Shown piece after piece: positions 56,075 through 64,000 of a DNA stretch of 64,000 nt. The stretch's first letter is position 1, and each line of letters opens with the position of its first letter. The notes beneath the pieces are model-generated. The model was given only the letters and a program-made list of their open reading frames with translations, did not search any database and was not told the DNA's origin. Where the stretch lies: the NCBI RefSeq assembly GCF_009653635.1, contig NZ_PPFD01000005.1:434001-498000 (forward strand), given 5' to 3'. Origin of the DNA: Endozoicomonas sp. OPT23 (GTDB lineage: Bacteria; Pseudomonadota; Gammaproteobacteria; Pseudomonadales; Endozoicomonadaceae). The translations under genes and the position numbers were made by a program.

Positions 56075-57100
56075 TTAACGGAATGGAGGTGCGTACAGAA
56101 TGCCGCCATCGCTCCACAGCGCATTCAAACCACGTTCAATTTTAAGAGGTGATCCTTCACCCACGTTGTTTTCAAAAATCTCACCGTAGTTACCGACTTG
56201 CTTGATCACCTGGTAAGACCAGTCATCATTCAGCCCCATCCCTTTACCCTTAGGACCTTCAATTCCCAGCAGGCGTTTGATGGAAGGATTAGTAGACGAC
56301 TTCATCTTATCGATATTGGCAGAAGTGACTTTCAACTCTTCGGCATTGATCATGGCCGAAAGAGACCACTTCACAATATTGAACCATTGGTCATCACCCT
56401 GACGAACCAGTGGACCGAGAGGTTCTTTGGAGATCACTTCAGGTAGCACTACTGCCTTGTCGGGCTTAGACAATCTCAGTCTCAAAGCATAAAGCTGTGA
56501 CTGATCTGAAGTCAGCACGTCACAACGGCCTGAATCAAAACCTTTGGCAGTACCATCGGAAGTATCAAAAACCACTGGCTGATATTTCATACCGTTGGTT
56601 CGGAAGTAATCTGCAAGGTTCAGTTCTGTTGTCGTACCGGACTGAATACAGACAGCAGCACCATCCAGTTGTTTGGCACTGGTTACGCCCAGATCCTTGC
56701 TGACCATAAAGCCCTGACCGTCATAGTAGGCAACACCGGCAAAGTTAAGGCCCAGAGACGCATCACGGGTCAGCGTCCAGGTGGTGTTTCGAGAGAGGAC
56801 ATCTATTTCACCGGATTGCAGCGCGGTGAAACGTTCCTTGGCGGTCAGTGGAATGTATTTCACCTTATCCGCATTGCCTAAAACAGCAGCGGCTACGCCC
56901 CGACAAACATCCACATCCATACCGGACCACTTGCCTTTATCATCAGGACTGGCAAAACCGGGAAGGCCAGTATTCACACCACAACTCAGGAAACCTTTTT
57001 CTTTTACGGTTTCCAGAGTACTGCCATCTTCATTAGCCTGCAGGCCGCCTGAGGCAACCAGTAGAGCGGGTAAGGTTAGTTTGACAAGTGCTTTCAACAT
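56075..57100 (-). CDS. aapJ: General L-amino acid-binding periplasmic protein AapJ
   Basis: A 341-residue precursor. The signal peptide (MLKALVKLTLPALLVASGGLQA) shows that the ATG at 57100 is the start; GGGAA lies upstream, and the longer frame to 57139 would put 13 polar residues before it. The mature protein is a type-II binding protein: LSCGVNTGLPGFASPDDKGKW, DVDVCRGVAAAVLG, NTTWTLTRD, CIQSGTTTELNLADYF and GDDQWFNIVKW, all AapJ/BztA hallmarks. It delivers amino acids to AapQMP. First gene of the operon. Confidence 0.94.
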   Translation of the reverse strand: MLKALVKLTLPALLVASGGLQANEDGSTLETVKEKGFLSCGVNTGLPGFASPDDKGKWSGMDVDVCRGVAAAVLGNADKVKYIPLTAKERFTALQSGEIDVLSRNTTWTLTRDASLGLNFAGVAYYDGQGFMVSKDLGVTSAKQLDGAAVCIQSGTTTELNLADYFRTNGMKYQPVVFDTSDGTAKGFDSGRCDVLTSDQSQLYALRLRLSKPDKAVVLPEVISKEPLGPLVRQGDDQWFNIVKWSLSAMINAEELKVTSANIDKMKSSTNPSIKRLLGIEGPKGKGMGLNDDWSYQVIKQVGNYGEIFENNVGEGSPLKIERGLNALWSDGGILYAPPFR

Positions 57101-57317
57101 AAAGGGTTCCCTGCTGTTATTATTCTTGTGCGCTTCCAAACCTTAACCTTTCAAGCATTTGCAGGCAACCGCACGGCACTGGCTCTCTCGTGATTAAAGA
57201 ATCAGTTGTCTGCTCAGGAAACGAACAAAATTATTTTTGCTATCTCCCCCTCTCTTTGAAACTTATTGAGCCCACCGGTGTCTCAGCTATTTATTTAACA
57301 TATAAGGATTAGCTTAT

Positions 57318-57893
57318 ATGAATGCATATACACTTTTAAAACGGCTTCCGAGCCTTCTTCTTCTCGCTTTGCTCTTTTTTGGAAAGGCTGCTCTCGCGGA
57401 AGTATACAAAACAGAATACTCATTTAGAGACGCTGATAGTGGTGATCGTTATGTATTTGATACGGGGGAAGTGACGGATGGGAATGCCCATATCAGCTAC
57501 CTGATGATTTACTTTGATAACCCTGAAACAGACACCGAAGCCTTCAGAACGACTACCATAGACCCTTACAAAGCTTGCCTTCACACTGAAATCAGTAAAG
57601 TTTTCTTCGCTACCAATGATTCATTGATCAGCTCTGCCATTCCCGAACGATGTGATTCCAGACCGATTAATAATTCAACCTTCAAGTGGCTGGGCCTTGA
57701 TGAAAAAGTGCTTTCTGGTCCCAATGCAGGCAGCCCTGTAGTGGGCTATTTATTTGAAAAAGGCAGTAGCGCCTCTGTAAAGCATATTTATGATCTATTC
57801 GAAGATCTCGAATCACAGAAGGACATAAATGTTGGTACTGTTGTAGAACTGAAAAAATTAAAAGTCATCATTCTGGAGTGGTTGAAGCAGTAA
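57318..57893 (+). CDS. Secreted protein of unknown function
   Basis: The 191-residue precursor has a clear signal peptide (PSLLLLALLFFGKAALA, cut before EVYKT). The start is supported by AAGGA. The mature ~165 residues contain strands (YKTEYSFRDADSGDRYVFDT), two Cys (CLHTE and ERCDS) that could pair, and a C-terminal helical region. No family recognised. Probably periplasmic. Confidence 0.6.
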   Translation: MNAYTLLKRLPSLLLLALLFFGKAALAEVYKTEYSFRDADSGDRYVFDTGEVTDGNAHISYLMIYFDNPETDTEAFRTTTIDPYKACLHTEISKVFFATNDSLISSAIPERCDSRPINNSTFKWLGLDEKVLSGPNAGSPVVGYLFEKGSSASVKHIYDLFEDLESQKDINVGTVVELKKLKVIILEWLKQ

Positions 57894-58061
57894 GCATTAC
57901 CCGATCTACCTGTCGGAACCGAGAGCTGTAGGCAGAAAACACCTGACGAAGCATCTCTCAACCATAGTGAATCAGGTTCTGGTTCCTAACCGCATTTACC
58001 GAAATAGACTTTGTGGTAAACTTCGCAACTCCGCAGAAGTTAACAAGCGATCTGTTACAAC

Positions 58062-58616
58062 ATGACTGACCATTTGAGCGAACACTACAAGGCCATTATT
58101 GAATCTGTTGGTGAAGATATTCACCGTGACGGCCTGCTCGATACCCCCAAGCGCGCTGCCAAAGCGATGCAGTTTCTGACCAAGGGCTATAGCCAGAGTC
58201 TGGAAGAAATAGTTAACGGTGCCGTATTCGAGTCTGATATCAGCGAAATGGTTGTCATCAAGGATATCGAGCTTTATTCCATGTGCGAACACCATATGCT
58301 GCCTTTCATTGGCAAATGCCATATTGGCTACATTCCTGATGGTAAGGTTCTGGGACTGTCCAAATTCGCGCGCATCGTTGATATGTTTGCCCGTCGCCTG
58401 CAAATTCAGGAAAACATGACCAAACAGATTGCTGATGCCATTATTGAAGCCACTGGTGCCAAGGGTGTTGCCGTAGTCATTGAAGCAAAACATATGTGCA
58501 TGATGATGCGTGGTGTTGAAAAGCAGAATTCCTCTATGACCTCCTCCGTAATGCTGGGTATGATGCGTGATAACCAGCCAAGTCGTGACGAGTTCCTGCA
58601 GTTTGTAAGAAACTGA
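58062..58616 (+). CDS. folE: GTP cyclohydrolase I
   Basis: The 184-residue enzyme shows [20 protein letters not shown] (zinc Cys/His ligands), [20 protein letters not shown] and the second zinc cysteine in [18 protein letters not shown]. It converts GTP to dihydroneopterin triphosphate, the first step of folate and pterin synthesis. Full length, monocistronic, followed by a strong terminator. Confidence 0.96.
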   Translation: MTDHLSEHYKAIIESVGEDIHRDGLLDTPKRAAKAMQFLTKGYSQSLEEIVNGAVFESDISEMVVIKDIELYSMCEHHMLPFIGKCHIGYIPDGKVLGLSKFARIVDMFARRLQIQENMTKQIADAIIEATGAKGVAVVIEAKHMCMMMRGVEKQNSSMTSSVMLGMMRDNQPSRDEFLQFVRN

Positions 58617-58634
58617 TTCACACTCTGAGCGTTG

Positions 58635-58660
58635 AAAACCCGGCAATGCCGGGTTTTTTT
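58635..58660 (+). terminator. Terminator after folE
   Basis: AAAACCCGGC and GCCGGGTTTT pair perfectly around an AAT loop, followed by further T. Confidence 0.9.
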
Positions 58661-58820
58661 ATACCCCTCCCCCTGCTTCTTTACAAATTCTACCCTTCTA
58701 CCAAGCTTTAAAGTACGTAGACAAAACCTGCTTAGAACCTTTTTTCCCCGCTGGTCAAACTGACATACCTCTTAACTGACTACGCATACAATCTCATTGA
58801 CTCTTTCTAAAATCGGCATA

Positions 58821-58844
58821 ACATATAAAGTAATATTTATATGT
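58821..58844. promoter_or_regulatory. Candidate metal-repressor operator upstream of zntA
   Basis: A perfect A+T-rich inverted repeat ACATATAAA-GTAATA-TTTATATGT ends 17 bases before the zntA ATG. A TTGACT hexamer (58797-58802) upstream is a possible -35, so the repeat would overlap the -10/start region. Repeats of this kind are bound by ArsR/SmtB-type repressors. A typical MerR/ZntR-type site was not seen. Confidence 0.5.
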
Positions 58845-58861
58845 ATACTGAGGGTCACATT

Positions 58862-61012
58862 ATGACCACCTGCTCCACTCAAAAAAGTTGCTGCTCCGGA
58901 GAAAGCAAACACCAGCCTCTTTCCTCTTTGATGGACTCAGCAACTCGACATAAATGGAAGCTGACTGGGATGGACTGTGCCAGTTGCGCAGGAAAAATTG
59001 AAAAAGCCTTGAGAAGTGCTCCCGGAGTAGTGCAGGTCAAAGTTGCTTTTGCCACGGAGCGACTACTCGTTGACCTGAATAATGAGCATAAGACTGAAGC
59101 GGTAGAAAAAATCGTTAAAGGTCTAGGCTTTGGTCTGAAGAGTTTTGACCAGCCGGACACAGAAGATCCTATCTGGAAAAGCCATAGCACTTTCACTCTG
59201 ATGGCAGTGCTGATGACACTGTCTTTCGTGCTGATGCTGATTAATCCTGAATGGGGCTCAAATGGCTTCATGGTTGCGACACTGGCAGGCCTGATTCCCT
59301 TTGCCAGAAAAGCTCTCACACAAATTAAAAATGGCACCTGGTTTGGTATCGAAACCCTGATGACAGTGGCCGCCTCCGGAGCACTGATACTGGGTGAAAC
59401 AACAGAGGCTGCTCTGGTTCTCTTCCTGTTTACTATTGGCGAACTGCTGGAAGGTTTTGCTGGCCGCAAGGCTAAGGCTGGCATTAAGAGTCTGATGCAG
59501 CTGACTCCAGATACCGCCTGGAGAATAGAAGGTAACAATAAAATTGAGGTGCCCGCAGATTTCCTGACACCCGGTGAGACCATCGAGGTTCGAGCAGGCG
59601 GACGACTGCCTGTCGATGCGGTCCTGATCAGTGAAGCAGGCATTTTTGACGAAAGCGCACTGACTGGAGAATCCATTCCGGTCAACCGTAACACCGGTGA
59701 GAAAGTTCTGGCTGGATGCCTGGTGGTTGATCAGCCAATACGCCTGACTGTTGTATCCGAACCTGGCGAAAGCGCTATTGATCGCATCATCGACCTTATA
59801 GACGAAGCGGATGAACGTCGTGCGCCTATTGCACGCATGGTCGACAAATTCAGTGCCTGGTATACACCACTTGTGATGTCTATTGCCGGGCTGGTTTTTC
59901 TTTTACCACCACTACTGACTGACGCCAGCTGGAATGCCTGGGCTTACAAAGCTCTGGCCTTGCTACTGATCGCCTGCCCTTGCGCCCTGATTGTCTCAAT
60001 TCCAGCAGCTGTTACTTCAGCATTGACCTCCGCATCCCGCTTTGGTGCTCTTATTAAAGGTGGCGCGGCTCTGGAACAAATGCGACTGGTAAAATGGCTG
60101 GCTCTTGATAAGACCGGAACATTGACCGAAGGCAAACCGAAAATTACCGGCATTCATACGACAAACGGAGATGAAGCGACGGTGCTTCGTCTGGCTGCTG
60201 CAATAGAACAGAACTCCAACCACCCACTGGCAAAAGCCATCGTCAGTGAAGCTGAAAAACGTGGCATTCACCTTCCTGAAGCCGGTGATATTCGGGTCCT
60301 TCTGGGTCGTGGCGTTAAAGGTTCTGTTGAAAACAAAGTGATCAAGGTCATCGCTCCACGGCATGTTGATATAGAAAACCCATTGTCTGAACAGGTATCC
60401 AGACTCGAAGCAAAAGGGAATACCGTTGTTGTCGTTATCTCTGACAACAGTGTTATTGGCCTTCTTGCGATGGCAGACTCTCTTCGCAAAGATGCCATTG
60501 TCGCCATTGAGCATCTGAATAAACAGGGCGTGAAGTGTGTCATGCTGACCGGCGACAATCGTCGTGCTGCTGCTGCGATTGCGAACCAATTGAGCATCGA
60601 CTACGAAGCAGAACTGATGCCTGATGATAAAGTTAAGGCCATTCGAAGAATCCAGTCCACCTACCACCAGCCAGTTGCCATGGTCGGTGATGGCATAAAT
60701 GATGCCCCGGCACTGAAAGCGGCTGAAGTGGGAATTGCCATGGGTAAAGGCAGCGATGTAGCGCTGGAAACAGCGGATGCAGCACTGACCCATGAACGAC
60801 TGACTGAACTGCCGAATATGATTGGCTTATCTCGTCGAACCGCTCGGATTATTCGTCAGAACATTATCCTGGCTTTGGGCATAAATACTCTGGTATTGCT
60901 GACTACGGTTTTTGGTATCACTGGCTTGATGGCGGCGGTTATGTCCGACACTGGCGGCACGGTTCTGGTAACCCTGAATGCGCTGAGATTAATGCGAAAG
61001 AAAGACTACTGA
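58862..61012 (+). CDS. zntA: Zn/Cd/Pb-exporting P-type ATPase (ZntA type)
   Basis: A 716-residue P1B ATPase. A Cys-rich N-terminus (CSTQKSCCSG) and one HMA domain with GMDCASC (Cys39, Cys42) are followed by eight membrane helices with CPC at 372-374, the actuator TGES (268-271), phosphorylation site DKTGT (Asp416), the HP motif NSNHPLAKA, GDGINDAPAL and a last helix region MSDTGGTVLVTLNALRL. CPC plus the Asp in the last helix marks Zn/Cd/Pb exporters rather than copper pumps. The frame starts at 58841, but GAGGG at 58850-58854 fixes the ATG at 58862. It pumps metals to the periplasm. Its 3' end overlaps the convergent SDR by seven bases. Confidence 0.93.
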   Translation: MTTCSTQKSCCSGESKHQPLSSLMDSATRHKWKLTGMDCASCAGKIEKALRSAPGVVQVKVAFATERLLVDLNNEHKTEAVEKIVKGLGFGLKSFDQPDTEDPIWKSHSTFTLMAVLMTLSFVLMLINPEWGSNGFMVATLAGLIPFARKALTQIKNGTWFGIETLMTVAASGALILGETTEAALVLFLFTIGELLEGFAGRKAKAGIKSLMQLTPDTAWRIEGNNKIEVPADFLTPGETIEVRAGGRLPVDAVLISEAGIFDESALTGESIPVNRNTGEKVLAGCLVVDQPIRLTVVSEPGESAIDRIIDLIDEADERRAPIARMVDKFSAWYTPLVMSIAGLVFLLPPLLTDASWNAWAYKALALLLIACPCALIVSIPAAVTSALTSASRFGALIKGGAALEQMRLVKWLALDKTGTLTEGKPKITGIHTTNGDEATVLRLAAAIEQNSNHPLAKAIVSEAEKRGIHLPEAGDIRVLLGRGVKGSVENKVIKVIAPRHVDIENPLSEQVSRLEAKGNTVVVVISDNSVIGLLAMADSLRKDAIVAIEHLNKQGVKCVMLTGDNRRAAAAIANQLSIDYEAELMPDDKVKAIRRIQSTYHQPVAMVGDGINDAPALKAAEVGIAMGKGSDVALETADAALTHERLTELPNMIGLSRRTARIIRQNIILALGINTLVLLTTVFGITGLMAAVMSDTGGTVLVTLNALRLMRKKDY

Positions 61013-61962
61013 TTAGCTTTCACTTCTTTAGCTTTTATATCGTTAGCTTTCATATCAGTAACGGCAGGTCTTAGAACCATGGACTTGCCGGTTGCATCAA
61101 ACTCAAGACCATACTTCTCTTTGATATATTCCTTTCTATCTGGCCTGGTCTGCATCCGAAACTGCTTCCAGCTACTCTCATCATCAATCATTCTTTTAAT
61201 AACTTCTGCTACCTCAAGCGCCGGCTGCCCTTTTTTCAAGCCCTTTTCCAACGCCTTTCTAAAGCCTAGCCATTCAGTATGAAAATGATCAGGCAGGTTC
61301 TTATCGTCTGCTAACCAGGCTGACTTCTTTATCTCGGTTCTTGTATAACCAGGCTCTATCACCTGGCAATGCAAGTTCCATAACTGCCCGTCTGACTGTT
61401 TCATGGTTCCCAGATACCCTTCCAGTGCCGCACAAGCACCTTCAAGTCCAAACTTTGTTGCAGAGTAAGCATCCATCATAGGAATACCAAAAGCACCCGC
61501 CAAAGAACTTACGTTAATAATGCGGCCATAGTTATTCTTTCTCATAACAGGCAGAGCACGTTTCATTAACAACATGGGTCCTGTGAGATTAGCTTCAATT
61601 TGTCGCCTTATTTCATCATCTGGCAGTTCTTCTAAAGGTCCATAAACAGCCATTCCTGCGTTGTTGACTAAAACATCCAGCCGTCGCTCTTTCTTTCGAA
61701 TGGTTTCAATGGCGGCCGTCATGCTTTCCGGACTGGTATGATTAAGATAAAGCATGGGAATACGCTCAATCATCTTTTCATCAGCCAGCATGGACGTTCT
61801 ATAAGTTCCATAGACACGGTACTGCTCAGGGTATTCTGCCAGCAAATTAACCAGCGCCTTGCCAATACCTTTGCTGGCTCCAGTGACCAGCACAACTTTG
61901 GGCTGAGCCAGCAAGCATGGGCTCAATAGCAATAATAGAATTGAGACTATTGTTCTCTTCAT
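61006..61962 (-). CDS. SDR-family oxidoreductase with N-terminal signal-like segment
   Basis: The 318-residue protein has a hydrophobic N-terminus (MKRTIVSILLLLLSPCLLAQ) that looks like a signal peptide or anchor. It is followed directly by a classical SDR domain: TGASKGIG (27-34), VNNAG (99-103), VSS (151-153), Tyr166 and Lys170 in AYSATK. The C-terminal tail (VLRPAVTDMKANDIKAKEV) contains three tandem five-residue repeats of the (M/I/V)KA pattern encoded by 15-base repeats. NAD(P)-dependent enzymes outside the cytoplasm are rare, so the N-terminus may be an inner-membrane anchor facing inward. Substrate unknown. Confidence 0.8.
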   Translation of the reverse strand: MKRTIVSILLLLLSPCLLAQPKVVLVTGASKGIGKALVNLLAEYPEQYRVYGTYRTSMLADEKMIERIPMLYLNHTSPESMTAAIETIRKKERRLDVLVNNAGMAVYGPLEELPDDEIRRQIEANLTGPMLLMKRALPVMRKNNYGRIINVSSLAGAFGIPMMDAYSATKFGLEGACAALEGYLGTMKQSDGQLWNLHCQVIEPGYTRTEIKKSAWLADDKNLPDHFHTEWLGFRKALEKGLKKGQPALEVAEVIKRMIDDESSWKQFRMQTRPDRKEYIKEKYGLEFDATGKSMVLRPAVTDMKANDIKAKEVKANQ

Positions 61963-62228
61963 AATTACCGACAGCTCTCGAATGCCTGAAAATTAGTTGT
62001 CGTAAGCAACCTGCTGGCAAGCCTTACTGGCTCATACTGAATCTTAGAACAGTAAAGCAGTTATGAATGATGGGACTGTTGAAAGTTGTAAAAGATCTTG
62101 ATTGGATTTTCTAAACCAGATCTATCGTTCTATTAGTAGCCAGAGATATAAAGCAGGAATTAGCAGAACTACCATTGTCGGCTACCCTGTCTGTTAGCTT
62201 ATGTTTGCTTCAGACAGAGTACCCTTCG

Positions 62229-62567
62229 ATGTTCATCAAACGTCTCATTCCTGCTCTGGCATTACTCAATTGTATGACCATGCCAGTTTTTGCTGACAGT
62301 GTTCCTGATATGGACAAAGTTGAAGCCCTGGTAAAAGACAGTGCTAACGAAGTTGGCTGTTACCACTATTTTGCAGTAACTCGCCAGACGCAGAAACAGA
62401 AGAAATATCAGGGTATTTTGAAACTGAGTGGCCTGTTGCACAAAATGGATGCAACAGAAACCAACTTTGCGATCGGATATGGTGTTGGCAAGATTGAATA
62501 CAGCCTTGCTGATAAACCACAACTGCGTAAAGCTGTATTCAAGAAGCTGGCCAGAAGCTGTAAATAA
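62229..62567 (+). CDS. Small secreted protein of unknown function
   Basis: The frame opens at 62175, but the ATG at 62229 begins a good signal peptide (MFIKRLIPALALLNCMTMPVFA, cut before DSVPD). The mature ~90 residues are helical with two Cys (EVGCYHYF and the C-terminal RSCK) that could form a disulfide. No family recognised. It converges on the tryptophanase gene. Confidence 0.6.
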   Translation: MFIKRLIPALALLNCMTMPVFADSVPDMDKVEALVKDSANEVGCYHYFAVTRQTQKQKKYQGILKLSGLLHKMDATETNFAIGYGVGKIEYSLADKPQLRKAVFKKLARSCK

Positions 62568-62590
62568 GAGGCTTTAAAAGTACCTGAAAA

Positions 62591-62610
62591 CCCAGGCTTC
62601 TTGGCCTGGG
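62591..62610. terminator. Shared hairpin between the secreted-protein gene and tryptophanase
   Basis: CCCAGGC and GCCTGGG pair perfectly around TTCTTG, 23 bases after the plus-strand stop and 25 before the minus-strand stop. AAAA upstream gives a T-run on the minus strand; on plus CTCTT follows. Confidence 0.7.
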
Positions 62611-62635
62611 CTCTTACTCGATAATATATTTTGAG

Positions 62636-64000
62636 TTATTCGACAGGCTTTAATCGAGCGGTGAAATGTCTGAGTACAGGTGGCTCATAGTCAAACGTCA
62701 GGCCCTTGATACTTTCACGACGCTGATAAACAGATACCAAAGCATCAGCAACAAAATCCATATGATCATTAGTGTAAACACGCCGGGGAATAGTCAGCCT
62801 TAAAAACTCCATAGGTGAGTGTTTCTGTTTTCCTGTCTCTGGATCACGCCCCAGTAACAATGAGCCAATCTCTACGCCTCTGACACCGCTTTCCAGATAA
62901 AGCTCATTAGCCAGAGCATGGGCAGGGAACTGATCACCTGGAATATGAGGCAGCATCTTGCCAGCATCAACAAACACAGCATGACCGCCCGTAGGGTATT
63001 GAATAGGTACGCCACCTTCCCGCAGCCGCTCACCCAGATACTCTACCTGACCAATACGATAAGCCAGCATATTCTCATCCATGGCTTCGTCAAGACCGAT
63101 GGCCAGTGCTTCCATATCTCTGCCCGCCAAGCCACCGTAGGTAACGAAACCTTCCATGGGAACACAGCGAATCTGGCAGGATCGGAACAACTCTTCATCG
63201 TCCCGAATACACAGCAAACCACCTATATTCACCATCGGGTCTTTTTTAGCAGACATGGTCAGCATATCGCCATAGCTGTACATCTCGGCAATGATCTCGG
63301 GAATGCTTTTGTCCTGATAACCTTCTTCACGCTGTTTGATAAACCAAGCGTTTTCACAATAGCGAGCCGAATCAATCACAACAGGAATATTGTTTGCTCG
63401 AGCTATCTCACTAGCGGCCTTGATGTTTGCCATGGAGATCGGCTGTCCACCCGCACTGTTACAGGTAACGGTAACGATGATTGCAGCCACATTCTCTGCA
63501 CCGTTTTCTTTGATGCCCTGCTCCAGAGCCGTCAGGTCAAAGTCACCTTTCCAGTCATACCAACTGGCCGTATCCAAAGCCATCGGCGTAAGGGTGTTGA
63601 TCGCCTTGGCGCCATTCAATTCCACGTGGGCAGCAGTGGTATCAAAGTGATAGTTAGAAAAGAAAACTGGCTTATCGCCTTTCACTCGCTCAATCAGGCA
63701 AGGGAAGAGCACCTGTTCCGCACCACGTCCCTGATGAGCAGGGATTACATACTGGTAATCGAAAATCTCTCTGGCTTTGCGTTCAAGGTTCTGGAAGTTG
63801 CGGCTACCGGCATAGGACTCATCGCCCATCATCAAGCCAGCCCATTGACGGTCACTCATAGCGCCAGTGCCAGAGTCTGTTAGCAGATCAATATAAACAT
63901 CTTCGCTGCTTAACAGAAAGGGGTTATAGCCCGCCTCTTCCAGAGCACTCTTCCGCTCCTCAGGAGAGGTCATACGGATAGGCTCAACCATCTTGATTCG
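62636..64000 (-). CDS. tnaA: Tryptophanase (5' end runs off the window)
   Basis: A beta-eliminating PLP lyase with [22 protein letters not shown]-like [41 protein letters not shown] and the PLP-lysine [13 protein letters not shown]. Tyrosine phenol-lyase is its close relative. GVRGVEIGS (Val and Ile, as in tryptophanase, not the MxR of tyrosine phenol-lyase) and LRHFTARL (His) favour tryptophanase, which makes indole, pyruvate and ammonia from L-tryptophan. An ATG exists at 63991, but the upstream codons give RIK, matching the conserved FRIR before VEP in TnaA, so the real start lies beyond the window edge. Confidence 0.88.
   Translation of the reverse strand, partial: RIKMVEPIRMTSPEERKSALEEAGYNPFLLSSEDVYIDLLTDSGTGAMSDRQWAGLMMGDESYAGSRNFQNLERKAREIFDYQYVIPAHQGRGAEQVLFPCLIERVKGDKPVFFSNYHFDTTAAHVELNGAKAINTLTPMALDTASWYDWKGDFDLTALEQGIKENGAENVAAIIVTVTCNSAGGQPISMANIKAASEIARANNIPVVIDSARYCENAWFIKQREEGYQDKSIPEIIAEMYSYGDMLTMSAKKDPMVNIGGLLCIRDDEELFRSCQIRCVPMEGFVTYGGLAGRDMEALAIGLDEAMDENMLAYRIGQVEYLGERLREGGVPIQYPTGGHAVFVDAGKMLPHIPGDQFPAHALANELYLESGVRGVEIGSLLLGRDPETGKQKHSPMEFLRLTIPRRVYTNDHMDFVADALVSVYQRRESIKGLTFDYEPPVLRHFTARLKPVE

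Noticed and set aside
58679-58861. MerR/ZntR-type promoter before zntA
   Set aside because: No GC-flanked dyad within a 19-20 bp spacer was found; the A+T-rich repeat fits an ArsR/SmtB site better.
62636-64000. Call as tyrosine phenol-lyase
   Set aside because: The substrate-pocket residues follow tryptophanase (Val/Ile in GVEIGS; His in LRHFTA).

Overview
The window is a gene-dense stretch of a Gram-negative gammaproteobacterial chromosome: outer-membrane FadL, chaperone-usher fimbriae, EfpL, ElaA and an mglBAC-type operon. The mix of marine heterotroph catabolism with eukaryote-like or effector-like proteins (a Ser/Thr kinase, a papain-like candidate, an ankyrin-like secreted protein) and decayed insertion sequences suggests an invertebrate-associated member of the Oceanospirillales, of the Endozoicomonas type. 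That placement is inference. I saw no tRNA, rRNA or CRISPR array.

Layout. 0-8.2 kb: the 3' part of a GT39/ArnT-like glycosyltransferase, a VOC protein, a YgjV-like membrane protein, a minus-strand cluster (metallo-beta-lactamase-fold hydrolase, alpha/beta hydrolase, acyl-CoA-synthetase-like ligase), a secreted unknown and an SDR. 8.3-14.4 kb: the galactose importer mglBAC, divergent from an OmpR-type two-component pair. 14.4-26.2 kb: a DmdC/FadE-like acyl-CoA dehydrogenase and a TetR regulator, divergent from a complete leucine/isovalerate operon liuABCDE plus acetoacetate-CoA ligase, which together take isovaleryl-CoA to acetyl-CoA and acetoacetyl-CoA. 26.3-31 kb: an HQD-type protein kinase converging on a cysteine-peptidase-like protein, then hemerythrin and Ap4A phosphorylase genes.

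31-37.3 kb is the most unusual part. The order DUF3859 gene - unknown gene P - metY occurs twice in tandem. The two inner copies (metY, DUF3859) are broken fragments, IS66 and ISAs1 remnants lie between them, and the second P is much shorter than the first. An intact elaA gene is present only in the first unit.

37.6-42.4 kb: an alpha/CS1-type fimbrial cluster (pilin, adhesin-like subunit, TcfC-like usher) whose chaperone gene lies on the opposite strand, tail to tail with the usher. 42.5-52.8 kb: alanine dehydrogenase, a divergent NagA, DUF3301, EfpL with a palindrome that contains its ribosome-binding site, a 950-residue secreted ankyrin-like protein, FadL, a LysR regulator and a small membrane protein. 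52.9-57.1 kb: the aapJQMP general amino-acid importer. 57.3-64 kb: a secreted unknown, FolE, a ZntA-type metal ATPase with a candidate repressor operator, an SDR with an export-like N-terminus, a small secreted protein, and tryptophanase running off the right edge.

The metabolic theme is import and breakdown of amino acids (Aap, Ald, Liu, TnaA), fatty acids (FadL, acyl-CoA dehydrogenase, ligases) and host-type sugars (Mgl, NagA). Unknown secreted or effector-like proteins lie between these blocks.
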